A stretch of DNA of 64,000 bases from Takifugu bimaculatus (GCA_004026145.2 CP034979.1:7395888-7459887); one strand, 5' to 3'; numbered from the stretch's first letter, positions 1-12,689 are shown. Notes: generated by a model not told the origin, from the letters alone. Numbers and translations are program-made.

Positions 1-1294
1 GTGGCTGTCTGCTCCGGTGGTCCTGGCACGGCACTGGGCCGGAGCACCTCGCCACCTCGCACTCGCTAATCTCCTGCTGTATGGACAGTAACGTCAGCAA
101 GAATAAATATTTTAAATATGTGTCTCAATTAAAGCTATCACCATGGTGACGCTGTCACCCTTCATTAGCTTCTGCTGTTTCTCGGGAGCTTTCTCCACGA
201 TCAAAGGTGAGACAAGAAGAGAGAAGGAAATTTGACTAAGATTAGTGGACCAGAGGAACAAACTAAGTATGCTGCACAAGCTACAAACATGTGAACAGAA
301 CCAGTCGTGTCTGTAACTGGAGGGAAAAGGCTCCAAACTTTAATAAGATCTTTGGGATGCCAGTCGTCCTTCTGAAAGCAGAAACTTTCTCTCTTCTGAA
401 GGTTCGACAATAAAACTCTGGGAGTGTTCTCATGTTTACATACTGAGAGAGCAGAGTTTGGGGATCCGAACCTTTTCCTGGTGCCTTGGTGTCCACGCTG
501 ATGTCATCGTGGCCACTCACATCCAGGTCTAAGGTCACGTCTGTGTGTAGGCCTGCTGACGACTGATGGCCTGTTGTTTGGTTATTAATCCAGCAGATTG
601 TTAGGTTAGGGCAAATGAACAGCTTAGGGTTCTAAAACATTGTTTTCTGTGTGTGTACCTGTGTGTGTCGTAGCAGTGTGCAGAAGTGTGTGTTCAGCCT
701 GGTCGCGGGAGTTTCACCTCCTCCTCCAAAGCCTCCTGTAATCTCCTCTTATTTCTCTTTTCTTTCTTCAGCCGCTTCTGGATCAGAACTGAATCATCCA
801 AGTGACACAAAGAAGCTTTATCATTTCAAAGCATTTAAAGAGACTTATCTATGAAATACAAAATAAAGTAAAGATTTTAATACCAGCATAAAGGTACAAC
901 ACTATCATCAATATTATTATTTCAATATCATTAAAATCCTGATCATTGAATCACTGATCATTGTCATTTAAATAATGTGCATAAACTTGTACTTATTGTT
1001 TAATACTGGGTCAGTTTATGCTAGATTTATCTGTTATATAGTATACTATATATATATTAATATGTATATTGTATTTCATAATATCTTATTAACAGTATAT
1101 AAAAACCTAAATTATAATCTATGATGAAACTGGAAACATTGTCCCAAGTAAATCCAAAAGGAAGCAACTGTTTTAAGGCTGTTGGTGGAGCTTGAGAGGA
1201 ATCGTTTCTTGGTAGTTTTACGGTCCTGCTTCGGTCCAGTCAGCAGCTGCTGCTGAAATCATCTGTGGAGCAACATCTGTAGCAGAAGCTCTAC
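1..1294. other. dach intron, no exon recognised
   Basis: AT-rich non-coding sequence (for example 900-1100). I looked on the minus strand for the next dach exon (lysine/arginine-rich coiled coil) and did not find it. Confidence 0.5.
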
Positions 1295-1442
1295 CTCGGT
1301 TTTTCTGCTCCACGCTCAGCTGCCTCTCCAAGCGTTCTCTCAGCTCCCTCTCTCGGACCAGCTCCATCTTTAGCTCCGTCCTCTCCAGCTGGTCCTGCTT
1401 CTCTTGCACCCGTGCATTCTCTATAGCAACCCTCAACAGACC
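1295..1442 (-). CDS. dach: dach exon with the DACH-box-C coiled coil
   Basis: Acceptor ccaagcag|GGT and donor AACCGAG|gtagag, 148 nt. It reads GLLRVAIENARVQEKQ, then a highly charged helix with ELKMEL, RERELRERLERQL and EQKNR: the heptad-rich coiled coil of the DACH C-terminal box used for EYA contact. It ends in phase 1, and the continuation (family: AIVQKRLKKEKK) is not found in bases 1-1294, so it lies left of the window. Confidence 0.95.
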
Positions 1443-4400
1443 CTGCTTGGAGACAGAGAGACACACATCAACGGGTCACAGGCTGAATCCCAACTACAGA
1501 GATCTGATATCTAGCTAAAACACGTGATGGTTCATTTCTGTATCATGTAAAAACCAAACAAGAGTTCAGTCTCGCAGTTGAAGAATTTTTTGATTTCTCC
1601 CTAGGAACAGATGAGGCAGAGCCAGAGGAGAATAAAGAGGCTGCTGTTCCTTTCATGGTGACTCTGCACAAAAGCATTCAAAACCTGAGAAGCAGGTCAG
1701 CACACGCCCCCAATGCCTTCTACTCAACTATTTCAGGAAATCCCAAAGAGTTGCTGGTTTCCCTCCCGGTTCCAGCTGGAGGGTCATAATGATAAAGTTG
1801 GTAGAGCCTCACCTGGATGTTGGTGAGCAAGGTCTCTATGGAGGACAAGCCTTCAGGAAAGATGAAGGGGGCATGGTGGAGAGCTGCTGTGAGCTTCTGG
1901 CCCACAGGGAAAGACAGCCGCTCACAGTTCTCCCTGACTGATGGGGTTTCTGGTAAGCCTGTCCGTCACAGCTCTCCCTGCTGCTCTGAGTGGTGACAGA
2001 AGCGTCTGCAGGGCACACAGAGACATTTCCATGAGCTAAGGAAGCGCCGCAGGTCTGCAGGTAAATCAGTTGTACAATAGAAGCTTGGATTTTAAAGGGT
2101 GCTCAGCACAATGCACTGAGCTGAGGTATAAATATGAATATATGAGAGCTTACCCTTACTCTCTCCACCACAGAAATCCACTGACAGCTGGACACGTTGA
2201 TGTAATCCTGCAAACAGGCCACGGCCACTGATCAAACTAATCATTTACACGTTACTAACAGATTTAATTACTTGTACAGAAATAAATCCAAGCATTAAAT
2301 GGCTGTTTGCAATAATTACTGTGTGCATGTAAACAAAGACATAAGTCTGGCTGTGGAAATGTGCTTGATAGCGTTCTGCCTGTTGGTAAGGCATCACAGC
2401 TGGACTCCTCCTATAAAGAGCAGCAAAAAAGCTGCATTATGGACAACCATCTGTCTGAGCCGTGTTCCTGATTGTGGGGGACATAAACATTAGCTGCTTC
2501 CTTCCTTTGCTCGCTCACTTGCTCTCTGTGTGTGGACCATCCTCTGAGACACCAAAGACGGAGACGTCCTGGGAGCCGCGTGCCTGCTGGAGCACAAGCA
2601 TGCACGTGACACCTGACACATTTCTCAGTCTGTGACAAATGATGCCGTTTTCTCCACTTAACTGACCACAGCAGTTACTCATCCAAAACCATGACTGTCG
2701 CATGTCCTCCTGCAACTGTCATATTCAAGGTGTTCCACAGATGAGAAGCAACCAAAACACACACACACTCTCTCTCTCCTCAATCTTTTTTTTCTCCCAC
2801 TTTCTTGCTAAAAGCATTGCTCTGTAGAGAAAGGTAATTAGCAGGTGCTGGCAAACTCAGCAGAGGGCATCCAACTACCACTCTCGTGGCAGACACATAC
2901 ACACACGAAACACACACACATACAGATGAAGTGCACAGTCAGCAGTGTAGGCTACCCAGGCCTCCTTGGATGGACTGATCCTTTATTGAGTTTACTGTTT
3001 TCCGCCTACTTTACCCCCACTCCGCCACACACACACACATATACATACACATGAGCGCATGCATACATCTGCCAGCTTGTTTGATCATTTAGCCATCCCT
3101 CTAACCAAGGTCACTGTCTGGGTTTCTCTTTCTGCACAAACTTCATCTCTCTCTGTCCTCCCTGATGAACTACAGCCTGGGAAGACTCTCCATGAGTGGA
3201 CGAGGAGCGATGGAGGAGAGAGGACAGGAGAAAGGGAGAAAGAGGAGGGAGAGAGAGGGAGGGCGGGGGGGATAAAATTCTGCTGATGTATGGTTAAAGG
3301 GAGTGAGGTGTCAGGGATGGCCTCTGATCTCTGGCTGCTTGGATATGTTGTTCAAAGACCACTGAAACAGCACACACAGCCGAAACCAATGCAGACACAC
3401 GCAGCGCGCACAGATGCACGTACACACTTACATACAGTAGGTTGTCAGCCCTGCTCTGTACCTTTTTCAGCTCATTACAATATCCATCCTGTGTAGGTCA
3501 AACATAAAAGCCTAAAATGGAGCAAACGTGCACGTGACTCATTAGCATACACCTCAATCACTCAGGTGATGGTCCTCAGGTGGCTGCTGCCTTTATTGCT
3601 TTGTCAATATGTTGACAGAACCCTGACAGGTCTGAAACCAGAGCTGGGAGGTCTTTGTGATGTTTCCATTGGATTACGGAATAATGGGATTCAGTACTAG
3701 AACACAGGCATGCGCTCCCACAGACAATTCACTGTGTTTTCTGCTGACTGTTTGTCCTTGAGCAGTCCTCATTAAGCTAATGCAAACTTCCCTGACAGAG
3801 AGAAACCAAACAACTGACGTGGCAGCACTGTGGCAACGCAGCTCCTAACGACAGAGAGGCAGCCGTTATGCAGATAAGGTCCCAGCTGAGAGCGCGGGGA
3901 GGCCGCCTGGCTCATTAGGCCACAGACCCACAAATGGCGGCGCTAATGTAACACCGCTTCCTGCTCTAATGGATCCTGTTTCATCAGAATTATTTGTCTT
4001 CTGCTCTCAGTAGGAAGCCAGGAAGCAAAGAGCAGCGATGAAACCAGAGAAGAGGCAACACCGAATGGTTATCCACCCGTTACCTGAGATCCCCTTAAAA
4101 TGCGTCTTCACGCAGGTCAGACGATGTTTCCACTGACAACACTTTAAGACAAACTTCAAACTAGAATTAGTCCATAAAAAGAGCACATCTGACAGAATCA
4201 AGCATGAAATAGCAAATAAAGGTTTATAATTCCATAGATACAGACATAAGAATGTACCTCACCTCTGTTGTTGTGGGTCTTCTTGTTGTCTTCTGCAGTG
4301 TTCACTGGACTACTGGACTCTCTTGGCTGCTTGGACCACAGCAGGAGAATGTCCCATGGCACCATGACCTGATGACACGCTGCTGTCCTGTGTGGCTGCA

Positions 4401-4643
4401 GGGACAGGTTGTATCAATATAATGTTCTTGATGAGTTCTTGGCTGTAGATCAGACAGCTGAAGCACATACGTGTGTTTTCTGCTGATGTTCTGTGTGAGA
4501 CGGTGAACTGGACACACTGCTGCTGTGGTTTTGAGGACATGTGAGCGTCCTCCAGTGAAGGGGATGGGGGACGGGACTGTCGCGCACTCGCTCCTACTAC
4601 AAAACAAGGTCCCACAAAAGGTTAATCTATCTCTATCTGTCTC

Positions 4644-4674
<31 letters not shown>

Positions 4675-6073
4675 GAGCATTATTTCCATGGTATGGATGA
4701 AGTTGTCAGCTGCTGCACCAGTCTGACCAGTAATCCACTCCCTGTTAAACTGGTCACTGGTCAGACTACCAAGGCTGATGGGCCTTTGAGTTCACCTTAA
4801 TGACGGAGGTGGGAGGAGCCCTGCTGAGGGGCTTGGCGTGGAGATGTGCGGCGTTAGCCATGCTGGCCAGCGTGCTCAGGCGGTTTATCTGGCTCATAGT
4901 CATGGACACGGAGGCTGGCGCCAGACTGGCAGGGATCAGAGGATGTGACATCATCATGAAGGGCAGCTGATCCAGAACTGGTGGAAGAAACCGAATATAA
5001 AGAATTGTTGAGGGAGAGGAGAACACATCTGTTGTGTCCTCGAAAGAAAAGACGCTTCTTTTGTCCATCACAGCTTCAAAGATCAGCTCTGCTCAGTCTG
5101 CTGGAGTCTCTGAACCAGGCCCCCAATAGGTCCCCCTCCTGGATGTTGGTACTACCTGGACATCTGCTTCCGAGCCACAGCGAGGACATCTGCGTGATGA
5201 GTGGGAGGACAGTAGAAGGGCAGAGACCAGAAGTGGACACATACAGGACACAAATATCATGTCCAAACTGTGAAGAGAAGGCCAGACGGCTCCACCAAAA
5301 TCCAACCCCTCCAAACCAAACTCTTCATCCCAGCCAGTGGGCTGTTCTTAAGAGAGACCCCCCACTGGGAGTTACAGCTCTTCTCTTCACCAAACCATGG
5401 GGCAGTTGGGGGAGGAAATGACAAAAACTATTCATAAAAGGAAAAACAAAAGAAACACAGGAAGTGGAACAAAAGAAGCTGATGACAGTCCTGGTGTTGG
5501 GCCAGCAAAGCATGCTGGGTCATTATCCACAAAAAAGAAAACCTCTTGGCCTCCGATGCACATGGAGAGGAGAGAGGCTGAGGTGGAGAGATGAAATAGG
5601 AAAATAAGATGAAATCATGATGGAGGGTTGGTGGCAGATTAACCTCTCGCCGTCTCCCAGAGCAGAAACCAGCAAACATCTGCTGCTACAGGAGCTCAAC
5701 ACCAGCAGCAGCCAGTTTGAATGCTGTGCTGCGCTGGCTGCCCTGTTTCTGAAGCTCCCTACTGTAAGCGCCCCCCATCGTTCCTTCTCACGCTTCATTA
5801 GAAGACATCAAAAGTCACAGTTCTTCTCTTGTGATCATCCAAACAAACATGACTGTAAACAAACACTTGTGCTACATCTCCCAGAAGATCTTGTTAAATT
5901 CAGAAATGACTGCTTGCTGTCCCGCTCAGCACTTCTGTGAGGGTGTGTGCACGTGCGTGTGGGTATATATCGCCTTTGTAGTGGTTAAAGCTCTTGCAAA
6001 GAGCCCACAAGGCTGTGGGTGGCGCTATGGAAAGACACACAACACACAGCGTGTTATGTGCTGTTGTGACTGG

Positions 6074-6145
<72 letters not shown>

Positions 6146-8516
6146 CTGATTGTATGTTGTGACCACAACTTTAAAATGATACCAAATGGAGGATTTTTTT
6201 CAGTTGCAGCTTTTTGTAGCATTTGTGTCCCAGATGATTAAACTCTCTCTGTCTGAACACTCCAATATGACGTGTGTGAGTGTGTTTGAGCTTACAGGAT
6301 GTCATGTGATCCTTCTGTGACTCTCACCAAACATACATGTGTATTTTTACTGTATGTGTGAGGACTCAGGACTCACCCAGTCCTGGACTGTCTCCATTCT
6401 CTCCGTTGGACCTGCCAAGATGATGGCTGCTGCCGTAACTAGCCATCGTCTCCAACTTGATCTTCTTGGCCAGGACAGACAGATCTGGACCACAGAAACA
6501 GATACAGAAAAGAAAAAGGAAAGAATCAATAAGAGACAGAGCAAAGAGCCCAGTGGAGGATGGAGGAGGAGGCAAGAGGTTGTCATGGAGGACAGAGACC
6601 AGTGCTGCAGCAGCTGGTTGGTGTGTCAGACATTTGTGCATCTCTGCTTAGAGACAGAGCTCTAGCTTCTGCTGCCAGTCCAGTTAGAAGCACCAGTAGC
6701 GATGCAGCAGCACTTGTGTGGCCTGAATTGGAGAAGCTGATTTGACCTACAAAGAAAATTAAATATCTCTTACACTAATTCAGACAAACACGGTGAATTA
6801 TTAAACTTGGACAATACAACCGTGGAAACGCAAACACAATGTAATTCTTAATTTCCTGAAATTGTGAAGACACTGAGCTGTTGTCACTGAGCCATTATCT
6901 TCGTCTCTTCTTCTCCTTCCAGTTCTCCTCAATCTTTACTCACTTTACCTTTGCAAATGTCAGCATCACAGCAGGACATAAGCCAGTGCCTCGCCTGTGG
7001 GTAGGTTTGAGAGCCAGAGGCCAAGAGGCTGTGACCAAGAGGACACATCAAAGATCTTCACCCAAGCGTCCTCCTCGCTGTCTTCTTCTGTCCTCTCATG
7101 TGGTGACTTCTAATCAGCACAACTGACATTGATGCCTTGGCCTCGGCTTTGGTGGGAAAAGATTCTTTTGTTGATGAGAATGATGCTCTTAAAAACACAC
7201 ACACACACACAGACTCCAGCACCTTTGAACAGAGACAGGAAGCGGCTGTCACAGAAAATGGCTTCTTTTGAGGAAGAGAATTAAAAGATCAGGCTGGACT
7301 GAAGAGCATAAAGCCAAAGGCAACTCGAAGAGCTGCAGTAGGGTGCCAACAATTACCTCACACACACACGCATACACATATGCGCGTGTGCGCACGCGCG
7401 CACACACGCACACACACACATGGTGGCTGATAGGGATTTATTAAATGTGCTATCTGTATGAAAATATCTCTCCACTTCAGTAGAAAGGGCGGGAAATATT
7501 GAATGGAGAAACTCTACTGAGGCCTCAGTCCTTATTTTACTCGCAAACTGGGGCCATTTGCTGGTCCTCACAACAAATTTCCCCAGACTACCCAATTTGT
7601 AGTCTTTCCATTCCTGCTGTATTGTTGCTATATTGTAATATGTTATTTTGAGTTCATTTATTTCAACCTCTGTAGCCACCGTATGATGATAATTTACTCC
7701 AGAGCCAAAACAGACTTTTTAGAGGGACTCCAGCGTGGATTTGCAAGGCTGAGCGTGTGGAATTAAGAGTTAGGGAGGCGTTCTCATGGGGACGGTTGAT
7801 ATTTGGATTTAATATTAACTGGCAGAGATCACCTCTTCTGAAGTGGAGCAACCATGTGATACCAGCTGAATGGGCAGACAGAAATGTCTTTAAAGTGTTC
7901 ATGTCCACCCAACAAAGAAAGAGCAGCGTGTAAATCAATGCAGTTGCACATAATAGCAATAATCGGGATTGCTTACATTGGGTTGGTGCCCATATGTAAT
8001 GAGCAGATTAGCTGCTATCCTTTCCTCCACATTATTCCAGCTGTTCTATTCTAATCCACTCTTATCACTGTAGCAAATGCTAATTAAACTACAGATTTAT
8101 TCAAATACTGTTATCATTAGCCACTTTTAGGAGAACAATATCGATGTGTGATTAATTTAAAAGGCAACTTCCTTTTTCTTCCTTTTTCAAAATAAAATAT
8201 AAAATCTAAATCTCAAAACAGATTATTTTGCCTCTAAAACACTGAGATATTAAACTTACTTTTTGACCTTCTCATCGATGAGCTACAGTTCATTTAAATA
8301 TCAAACAGAAATAATCAGACTTTTGTTACTTTTTCAGGCTCAATATTTTGGGATATTAAGAGCAGCTGAATGGTGTGTGGTTCTTTGACAAAGCCTGGGT
8401 GGTCACCTGCAGGAGGCATGATCCCAGCATGCATCAGACTGCCGTGGGCCAACATGTGGTGAGTCCCGCCCTCAGTCCCAGGCTGCAGCCTCTTGGGCGG
8501 TCGGCCGGGTCTCGAG
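1295..8516 (-). CDS. dach: dachshund-family transcriptional co-regulator (dach), partial, multi-exon
   Basis: Six secure exons and one possible micro-exon on the minus strand chain in phase and match the DACH1/DACH2 family in order: SRPGRPPKR (8407-8516), KKIKLE (6377-6484), LPFMMM with SVIK (4796-4977), SSSVSSSP (4471-4593), GLSSIETLLTNIQ (1813-1896) and the LRVAIENAR/ELKMEL coiled coil (1295-1442). In the family, the N-terminal DACH box is a Ski/Sno-like DNA-binding fold and the C-terminal DACH box is a coiled coil that contacts EYA; the protein works with SIX/EYA in nuclear transcription control. Here the DACH-box-C begins in the last two exons, while its end and the stop lie left of the window. 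The exon for the N-terminal DACH box is not found. Sequence is closest to DACH1-type segments, but the paralogue is not settled. An alternative is a decaying duplicate, given one frame-shifted segment. Confidence 0.93.
1813..1896 (-). CDS. dach: dach exon opening the DACH-box-C (SSIETLLTNIQ)
   Basis: A pyrimidine-rich acceptor (tgtctttccctgtgggccag) precedes AAG CTC, and the donor is ATCCAG|gtgagg. The exon has 84 nt, 28 codons, phase 0 at both ends. It reads KLTAALHHAPFIFPEG then LSSIETLLTNIQ, the near-invariant start of the C-terminal DACH box. An alternative acceptor 62 bases further upstream (at 1958) would extend the ORF but puts the junction out of phase. Confidence 0.93.
2160..2207 (-). 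CDS. dach: possible dach micro-exon (48 nt)
   Basis: The minus strand shows a strong acceptor (gtttgcag) and a strong donor (GAGAGA|gtaagg) around 48 open bases, and a second donor 6 bases on would give 54 nt. Both lengths keep the phase between the flanking dach exons. The peptide (DYINVSSCQWISVVER) does not match a DACH segment I know, so this is either a lineage-specific or alternative exon, or chance. Confidence 0.3.
4471..4593 (-). CDS. dach: dach serine-rich exon, locally frame-shifted
   Basis: Acceptor ttgtagtag|GAG and donor ACACAC|gtatgt, 123 nt (41 codons), phase 0 at both ends. It begins ERVRDSP and later reads SSSVSSSPS, as in DACH1 (ERVPDSP...SSSVSSSP). Between these anchors the open frame (VPHPLHWRTLTCPQNH) does not match, whereas another frame of the same bases gives PSPSLED, close to the family's PAPSLEE. 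This suggests two compensating indels. The upstream tag of the tandem tagtag cannot be the acceptor, because that would add an in-frame stop. Confidence 0.75.
4640..4674. repeat. CTGT tetranucleotide microsatellite
   Basis: About eight or nine uninterrupted CTGT units, inside the dach intron just upstream (minus-strand sense) of the serine-rich exon. Confidence 0.9.
4796..4977 (-). CDS. dach: dach exon with the LPFMMM and SVIK segments
   Basis: Acceptor tccaccag|TT and donor TTAAG|gtgaac, 182 nt. It reads LDQLPFMMMSHPLIPASL at the start and TSVIK at the end, with a Met/Ala-rich middle (MSQINRLSTLASMANAA) that corresponds almost residue for residue to the same region of DACH1. The exon starts in phase 1 and ends on a complete codon. 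Confidence 0.93.
6074..6144. repeat. GT microsatellite
   Basis: About 35 uninterrupted GT units in the dach intron between 4977 and 6377. Confidence 0.95.
6377..6484 (-). CDS. dach: dach exon with the KKIKLE segment
   Basis: Acceptor gtccag|AT and donor CTGG|gtgagt, 108 nt. It reads LSVLAKKIKLETMASY followed by a Ser/Gly/Asn-rich tail with NGENGD, matching the KVKKIKLEAMSNY...SENGD region of DACH proteins. Phase 1 at both ends, so it joins its neighbours without a shift. The serine-rich linker that follows ENGD in DACH1 is much shorter here, or its separate exon has been lost. Confidence 0.9.
8407..8516 (-). CDS. dach: dach exon with the SRPGRPPKR segment
   Basis: The acceptor ttgcag precedes 8516 and the donor CTGCAG|gtgacc follows 8407. 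One base completes a split codon, then the exon reads SRPGRPPKR, the conserved stretch directly after the DACH N-terminal box, and ends in GIMPPA. It leaves one base that joins the next exon as GAT (Asp). This is the most 5' exon of the gene that I can see. The preceding exon would encode the DNA-binding DACH box and must end in phase 2. Confidence 0.9.
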
Positions 8517-9149
8517 CTGCAAACACAAAACCAAAGCTGAGGTTAGTTAGGAAGCAGTCTGAAAACTGTCCTCCATTAGTCTGTAATTCATGCTGAGCAA
8601 AAGATGGGTGGCCTTTTCACAAGAAACAAACCTCTGAACCTGCTGAGGAGTCAACAAGCTAAACAATGAAACCAGACCAGTTTCAAGAATGCTGCAGGAC
8701 GCAGCAATTTGATCTCCCTGTGGATACAAGCAAGCAGAAAGGCAGTTCCCCTAAAGCACCTCATTACTGTTCAGCTTACTCCTTTGTTTGCTTATTAAAT
8801 GTGTTTGCACACCTCCATCCCTTCCCAGCCTTCCCCCATTGTTCTTTTCCATGTCATAGTAAAAGCTGTGACTACAAGCAGATTCATACGCTTTAATTGA
8901 GCCAGACATGCTCCATCAGTTGGAGAGGAAATCTGTGAAAAGCTGTCAAACATCACTTTGGCTCTGACGAAATGGTGTGAATGTCCTGACAGGGAAAATG
9001 ACACGGGACACATCAGGCTTCATGACAAGAAGCACAATTCAGCTCCTTTCACAAACACACTGGCACAGAGATACAAAGATGGCTGAGGAGAGAGAGCCTG
9101 AAATGGTGGGAAAGAGTGACAAAACAGAGAGACATAGCAGCAGAGAGGT

Positions 9150-9246
9150 GACAGCAGCAGCAGCAGAGCAGTGACAGCAGCAGCAACAGCAGCAAAGCAG
9201 CAACGGCAAGCAGCAACAGCAGCGGCAACAGGAGCACCAGCAGCAG
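9150..9246. repeat. imperfect CAG/CAA-rich repeat
   Basis: About 95 bases of CAG interrupted by CAA, CGG and AGC units. On the plus strand it is interrupted by stop codons in the local ORF; no splice context links it to dach, so I read it as a simple repeat and not a polyglutamine exon. Confidence 0.8.
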
Positions 9247-11061
9247 CTTCCTAGTGTGGAGGCGTCTTAAAGCAGATTTTAATTAGAATCTAATCCAGCC
9301 GTCATTAAAGCCCCATAAACAAAGCTGTCAGTCAAGAGATTAATGGCGCTTCATTTGCATATTGCATATAATTCATCAATTACCCAGCAGAAAGGACCAA
9401 TCCCCTGTTGACACACCCACCGTTGGGGGGGCCACAAAGAGACTGTGTAGTCACTAACTGTAGGAGAGAAACAGGTACCCTGTTTGCGCGTGTGTGTGTG
9501 TCTGTGTGTGTGTAGTGTGTTCAAAGGTTAATTTGATGAGCCGATGAGCTCCACAGTTCCTGCCCTCAGTTTTAATGAGTTGTTATTATTGTCTCTTATT
9601 ATGGGCCAAGACCGACTGGGATGTGACAGCTGACACCAGATATCTCACACACATACACACATACATGCACACCCCACACACACTCTCTCACACACACCCA
9701 CACAGGCCTATAGACCACGAGACACATACTTACAGGACATGACAGACAGGCTGCATAATGCAATGAAATTCTACAAATCTTTAGTGTGTGTGAGTGAATG
9801 TGTGTGAGTGTGTATGTGTGAGTGTGTATGTGTGTAGTGTTTGTGCATGTACCAACACCGTAACAACAATGTAACACTACAGTAATAGCAACACTATAAT
9901 AAGAGTGTATCAAGAGTGTGACTGAGTAGTTAAGTTAAAACATGAACACAGACCAAAGCCTGCATCTGGAGTTTACTGCAGCTGCTTCCTTCTTACTGGC
10001 TGACGTTCACATGCGCTAATTAATGGCCAGTGTGTGTGTGTGTGTCTGAATCGTGGCCACATGGAGCTGGTGTCTTTGTATTTGTTGCAGTTTAGGAGGC
10101 ACAAAGAACTTATTTTGTGTTTAGTCTGCAACTGTGCTGATACATTAAAATGACCCGTAGAGGGAGGTCGATGTGTGCGCTGTGCACATGAGTGTTTTTT
10201 GGGTTTTTTTGAGTGTGTGTGAGATTGGAGAGCACCAGTTCCCTGAGGTAGGATTAATGAAAAAGCCTTTCATGGAAAAGTCATCAAGCTGAGGGGATGG
10301 AATGAGAGAGGGGAGGGGGGTGAGAAAACAGTGTATTGTGTGAATGTGTGTATATGAGAGTGTATAATGCATGTGTGTGCATGTGTGGAGGAGGGGGTGT
10401 GTGGCGCATGACCTATTTGTCTCAAACTTTAATTAAAATCTCACCCAGACGTCCCACCTCATGCCAATGCTCTGGACTCTTTCTCTCTCTCACACACACA
10501 CACATACACACAGACGCACACACTCTCTCTCACTCTCTCTCTGCGGTGACCATGGAATGTGAGTTGGTATCAGAAGATCCTTGCTGTGACCAGCCTGGGT
10601 CTCTTCCTGCCAACCTCACACACAGCTTTTTTCAGACCTTAATTTCAGGTGATCACAGCATCAATCTTTGCCTTCTCCAGCAGAACCAGTCTTCCTGCAC
10701 ACGGCACCACCAGTCTGATTTTGACAAGTTTACCACTTTGTACACACATACACACACACCCGCACACACATACACAAACTTTCAAGCACACACATGTTTT
10801 TTAATGGCTGCACTCCTTACATAGCATGTGTGTTACATGAAACATGAAACGCCAAACATGGCAGCTGGAGCTTAGCACAGGTGACACAGAAACAAAACAA
10901 AGATGATGGATCTCTCTGTTCCTCACTAATACACACACAAAAACACTTACACACAAACAGGTAGCGGTGAGAGAAACATAATAAAAGAGGAGGAAGTGTT
11001 AGAGTCAAAATACTGAAACAGCTACTGGCTTTGAGAGACTGAGGTGGTGATCGGTAGCAGC

Positions 11062-11065
11062 TGTG

Positions 11066-11096
<31 letters not shown>

Positions 11097-11129
11097 TGTG
11101 TGTGTGTGTGTGGGTGTGTGTGTGTGTGT
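11062..11129. repeat. GT microsatellite, imperfect
   Basis: GT run with GG interruptions, ending 18 bases before the N gap. It probably helped to break the assembly here. Confidence 0.95.
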
Positions 11130-11147
11130 ATGAAGTTATGAAGACAC

Positions 11148-11247
11148 NNNNNNNNNNNNNNNNNNNNNNNNNNNNNNNNNNNNNNNNNNNNNNNNNNNNN
11201 NNNNNNNNNNNNNNNNNNNNNNNNNNNNNNNNNNNNNNNNNNNNNNN
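11148..11247. other. assembly gap (100 N)
   Basis: Exactly 100 N, the conventional placeholder for a gap of unknown size. It lies upstream of the first visible dach exon, where the missing DACH-box-N exon could be. Confidence 0.98.
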
Positions 11248-12689
11248 ATGCTTAAATGAGGAAATGTCTACATTTAGCTTTGTGGTAATAAATGAGGTAA
11301 TTCTGGGACACCCGGATATAAATCTGCACAATCCGACAGGCAACACTTTTCCTGACTCGGGGGAAGAGTGTTGTAGTTATGGCGCCACGCTTCCAGCTGC
11401 TTCCTATATAATGGGCGTCCACGAGGGCTCTATAATGGCTGCGTTGTGCACAGTTTCTCTACGCTTCTACATGAAGATGGCAACACGCTATCATACTTCA
11501 TATAATTGGCCGCCTTACGTCAATACTGTACTTGTGCGGAAAGTGGCCAAACAGTGGGGCGAGCGCTTAGCGCCGCTGATGTAACGCTGATTTAATCCGT
11601 CAAAACTCGCACTAACAAATGCACATCGAGTCCTCGGTGTCGTGCTGATAAAGATGAAGGGGGTTTCATTCAAAAGCCACTGAAACAGCTGCTGGGAGGC
11701 GCTCCGCTTCAGCGAGAGCACACCGGTGGGCTTTGGCCACGTTGCACATGTATAATCACATGTAATCCTTGAAAAGGGGAAAAAAAAGGCCTGAGGGAAG
11801 CCCAGCCGACACATCTGGACACTGTGACAGCTCGAGTATGGACACCAGGAGGACTCAGGCCATCAGATTATATATCTGCTAGCGCAGGATGCTAACAGAG
11901 TTGAGGGGAGCTCGCATGGGACAAAACGCAGCACCCACAAACCCTGTCGGGATGCACCTGCACACACCTGGGGAGTCTTCGAAGTGTTCCATTTGGTGTT
12001 AGAAGCAGTTACATGAGGCGATTGTAAGATTAAAGACGATGAATCGGGGGAAATATGAGACAAGGCGCCCCAGAAAATCCGTCAATGCGTCGGCAGAGGC
12101 TGGAAATCAAATCAATGCCGAGAGAATATTATAAAGGAAGAGGATGGTGCCACATGTCCACTGAGCCAAAACAACTGCAATAGTTCAGTCTGTCACCCTG
12201 GGAGAGGACCCACTCCCGGCTCTGCAGCACTGATGATAACAGAGAGCCTTTCCATCATCTCCACACAGCTCCTCTCTGCCTTTACTGTGTCTGCCGGCCT
12301 AAATCTGCACGGCAGCTGGCAGTTTACGTGCCCAATGAGTGAGCAAAAATCTGCACAATTAGGCTAAATGTGCCTGACAATCTGTGCAATGTGATTATGA
12401 TTGTGCTTTAAGAAATTAGAGGCATGTTCAAGGAAATTAAATTTTCTTTTTGTTTTTTAAAATCCTAGTTTCTTCTGGAGCGTTTGTCTCTTACTGGACA
12501 GTTCATCTGACGCAGGGACCTGTGCACAATGTTATTGCTGCTATAATCCCAGAGGAGACACCTGTATTGAACAAAATCCTGACCTTCCCTTTAAGAGCTG
12601 TTGTTCTTTAAGAACAAACAAACAAACAACCCGGTTTAGGATAATAAATTGACGAGTGTTAAAAAGTTGTTTAACCTTCAGTTATTTCC

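Larger units (their letters stand above)
8517..11147. other. non-coding, upstream dach intron
   Basis: No supported exon. Contains CA/GT runs (about 9490, 9640-9840, 10490-10520, 10740-10800), a CAG-rich stretch (9150-9246), and an AT-rich motif-dense block (9250-9400) listed in the findings. It ends in a GT microsatellite that abuts the assembly gap. Confidence 0.5.
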
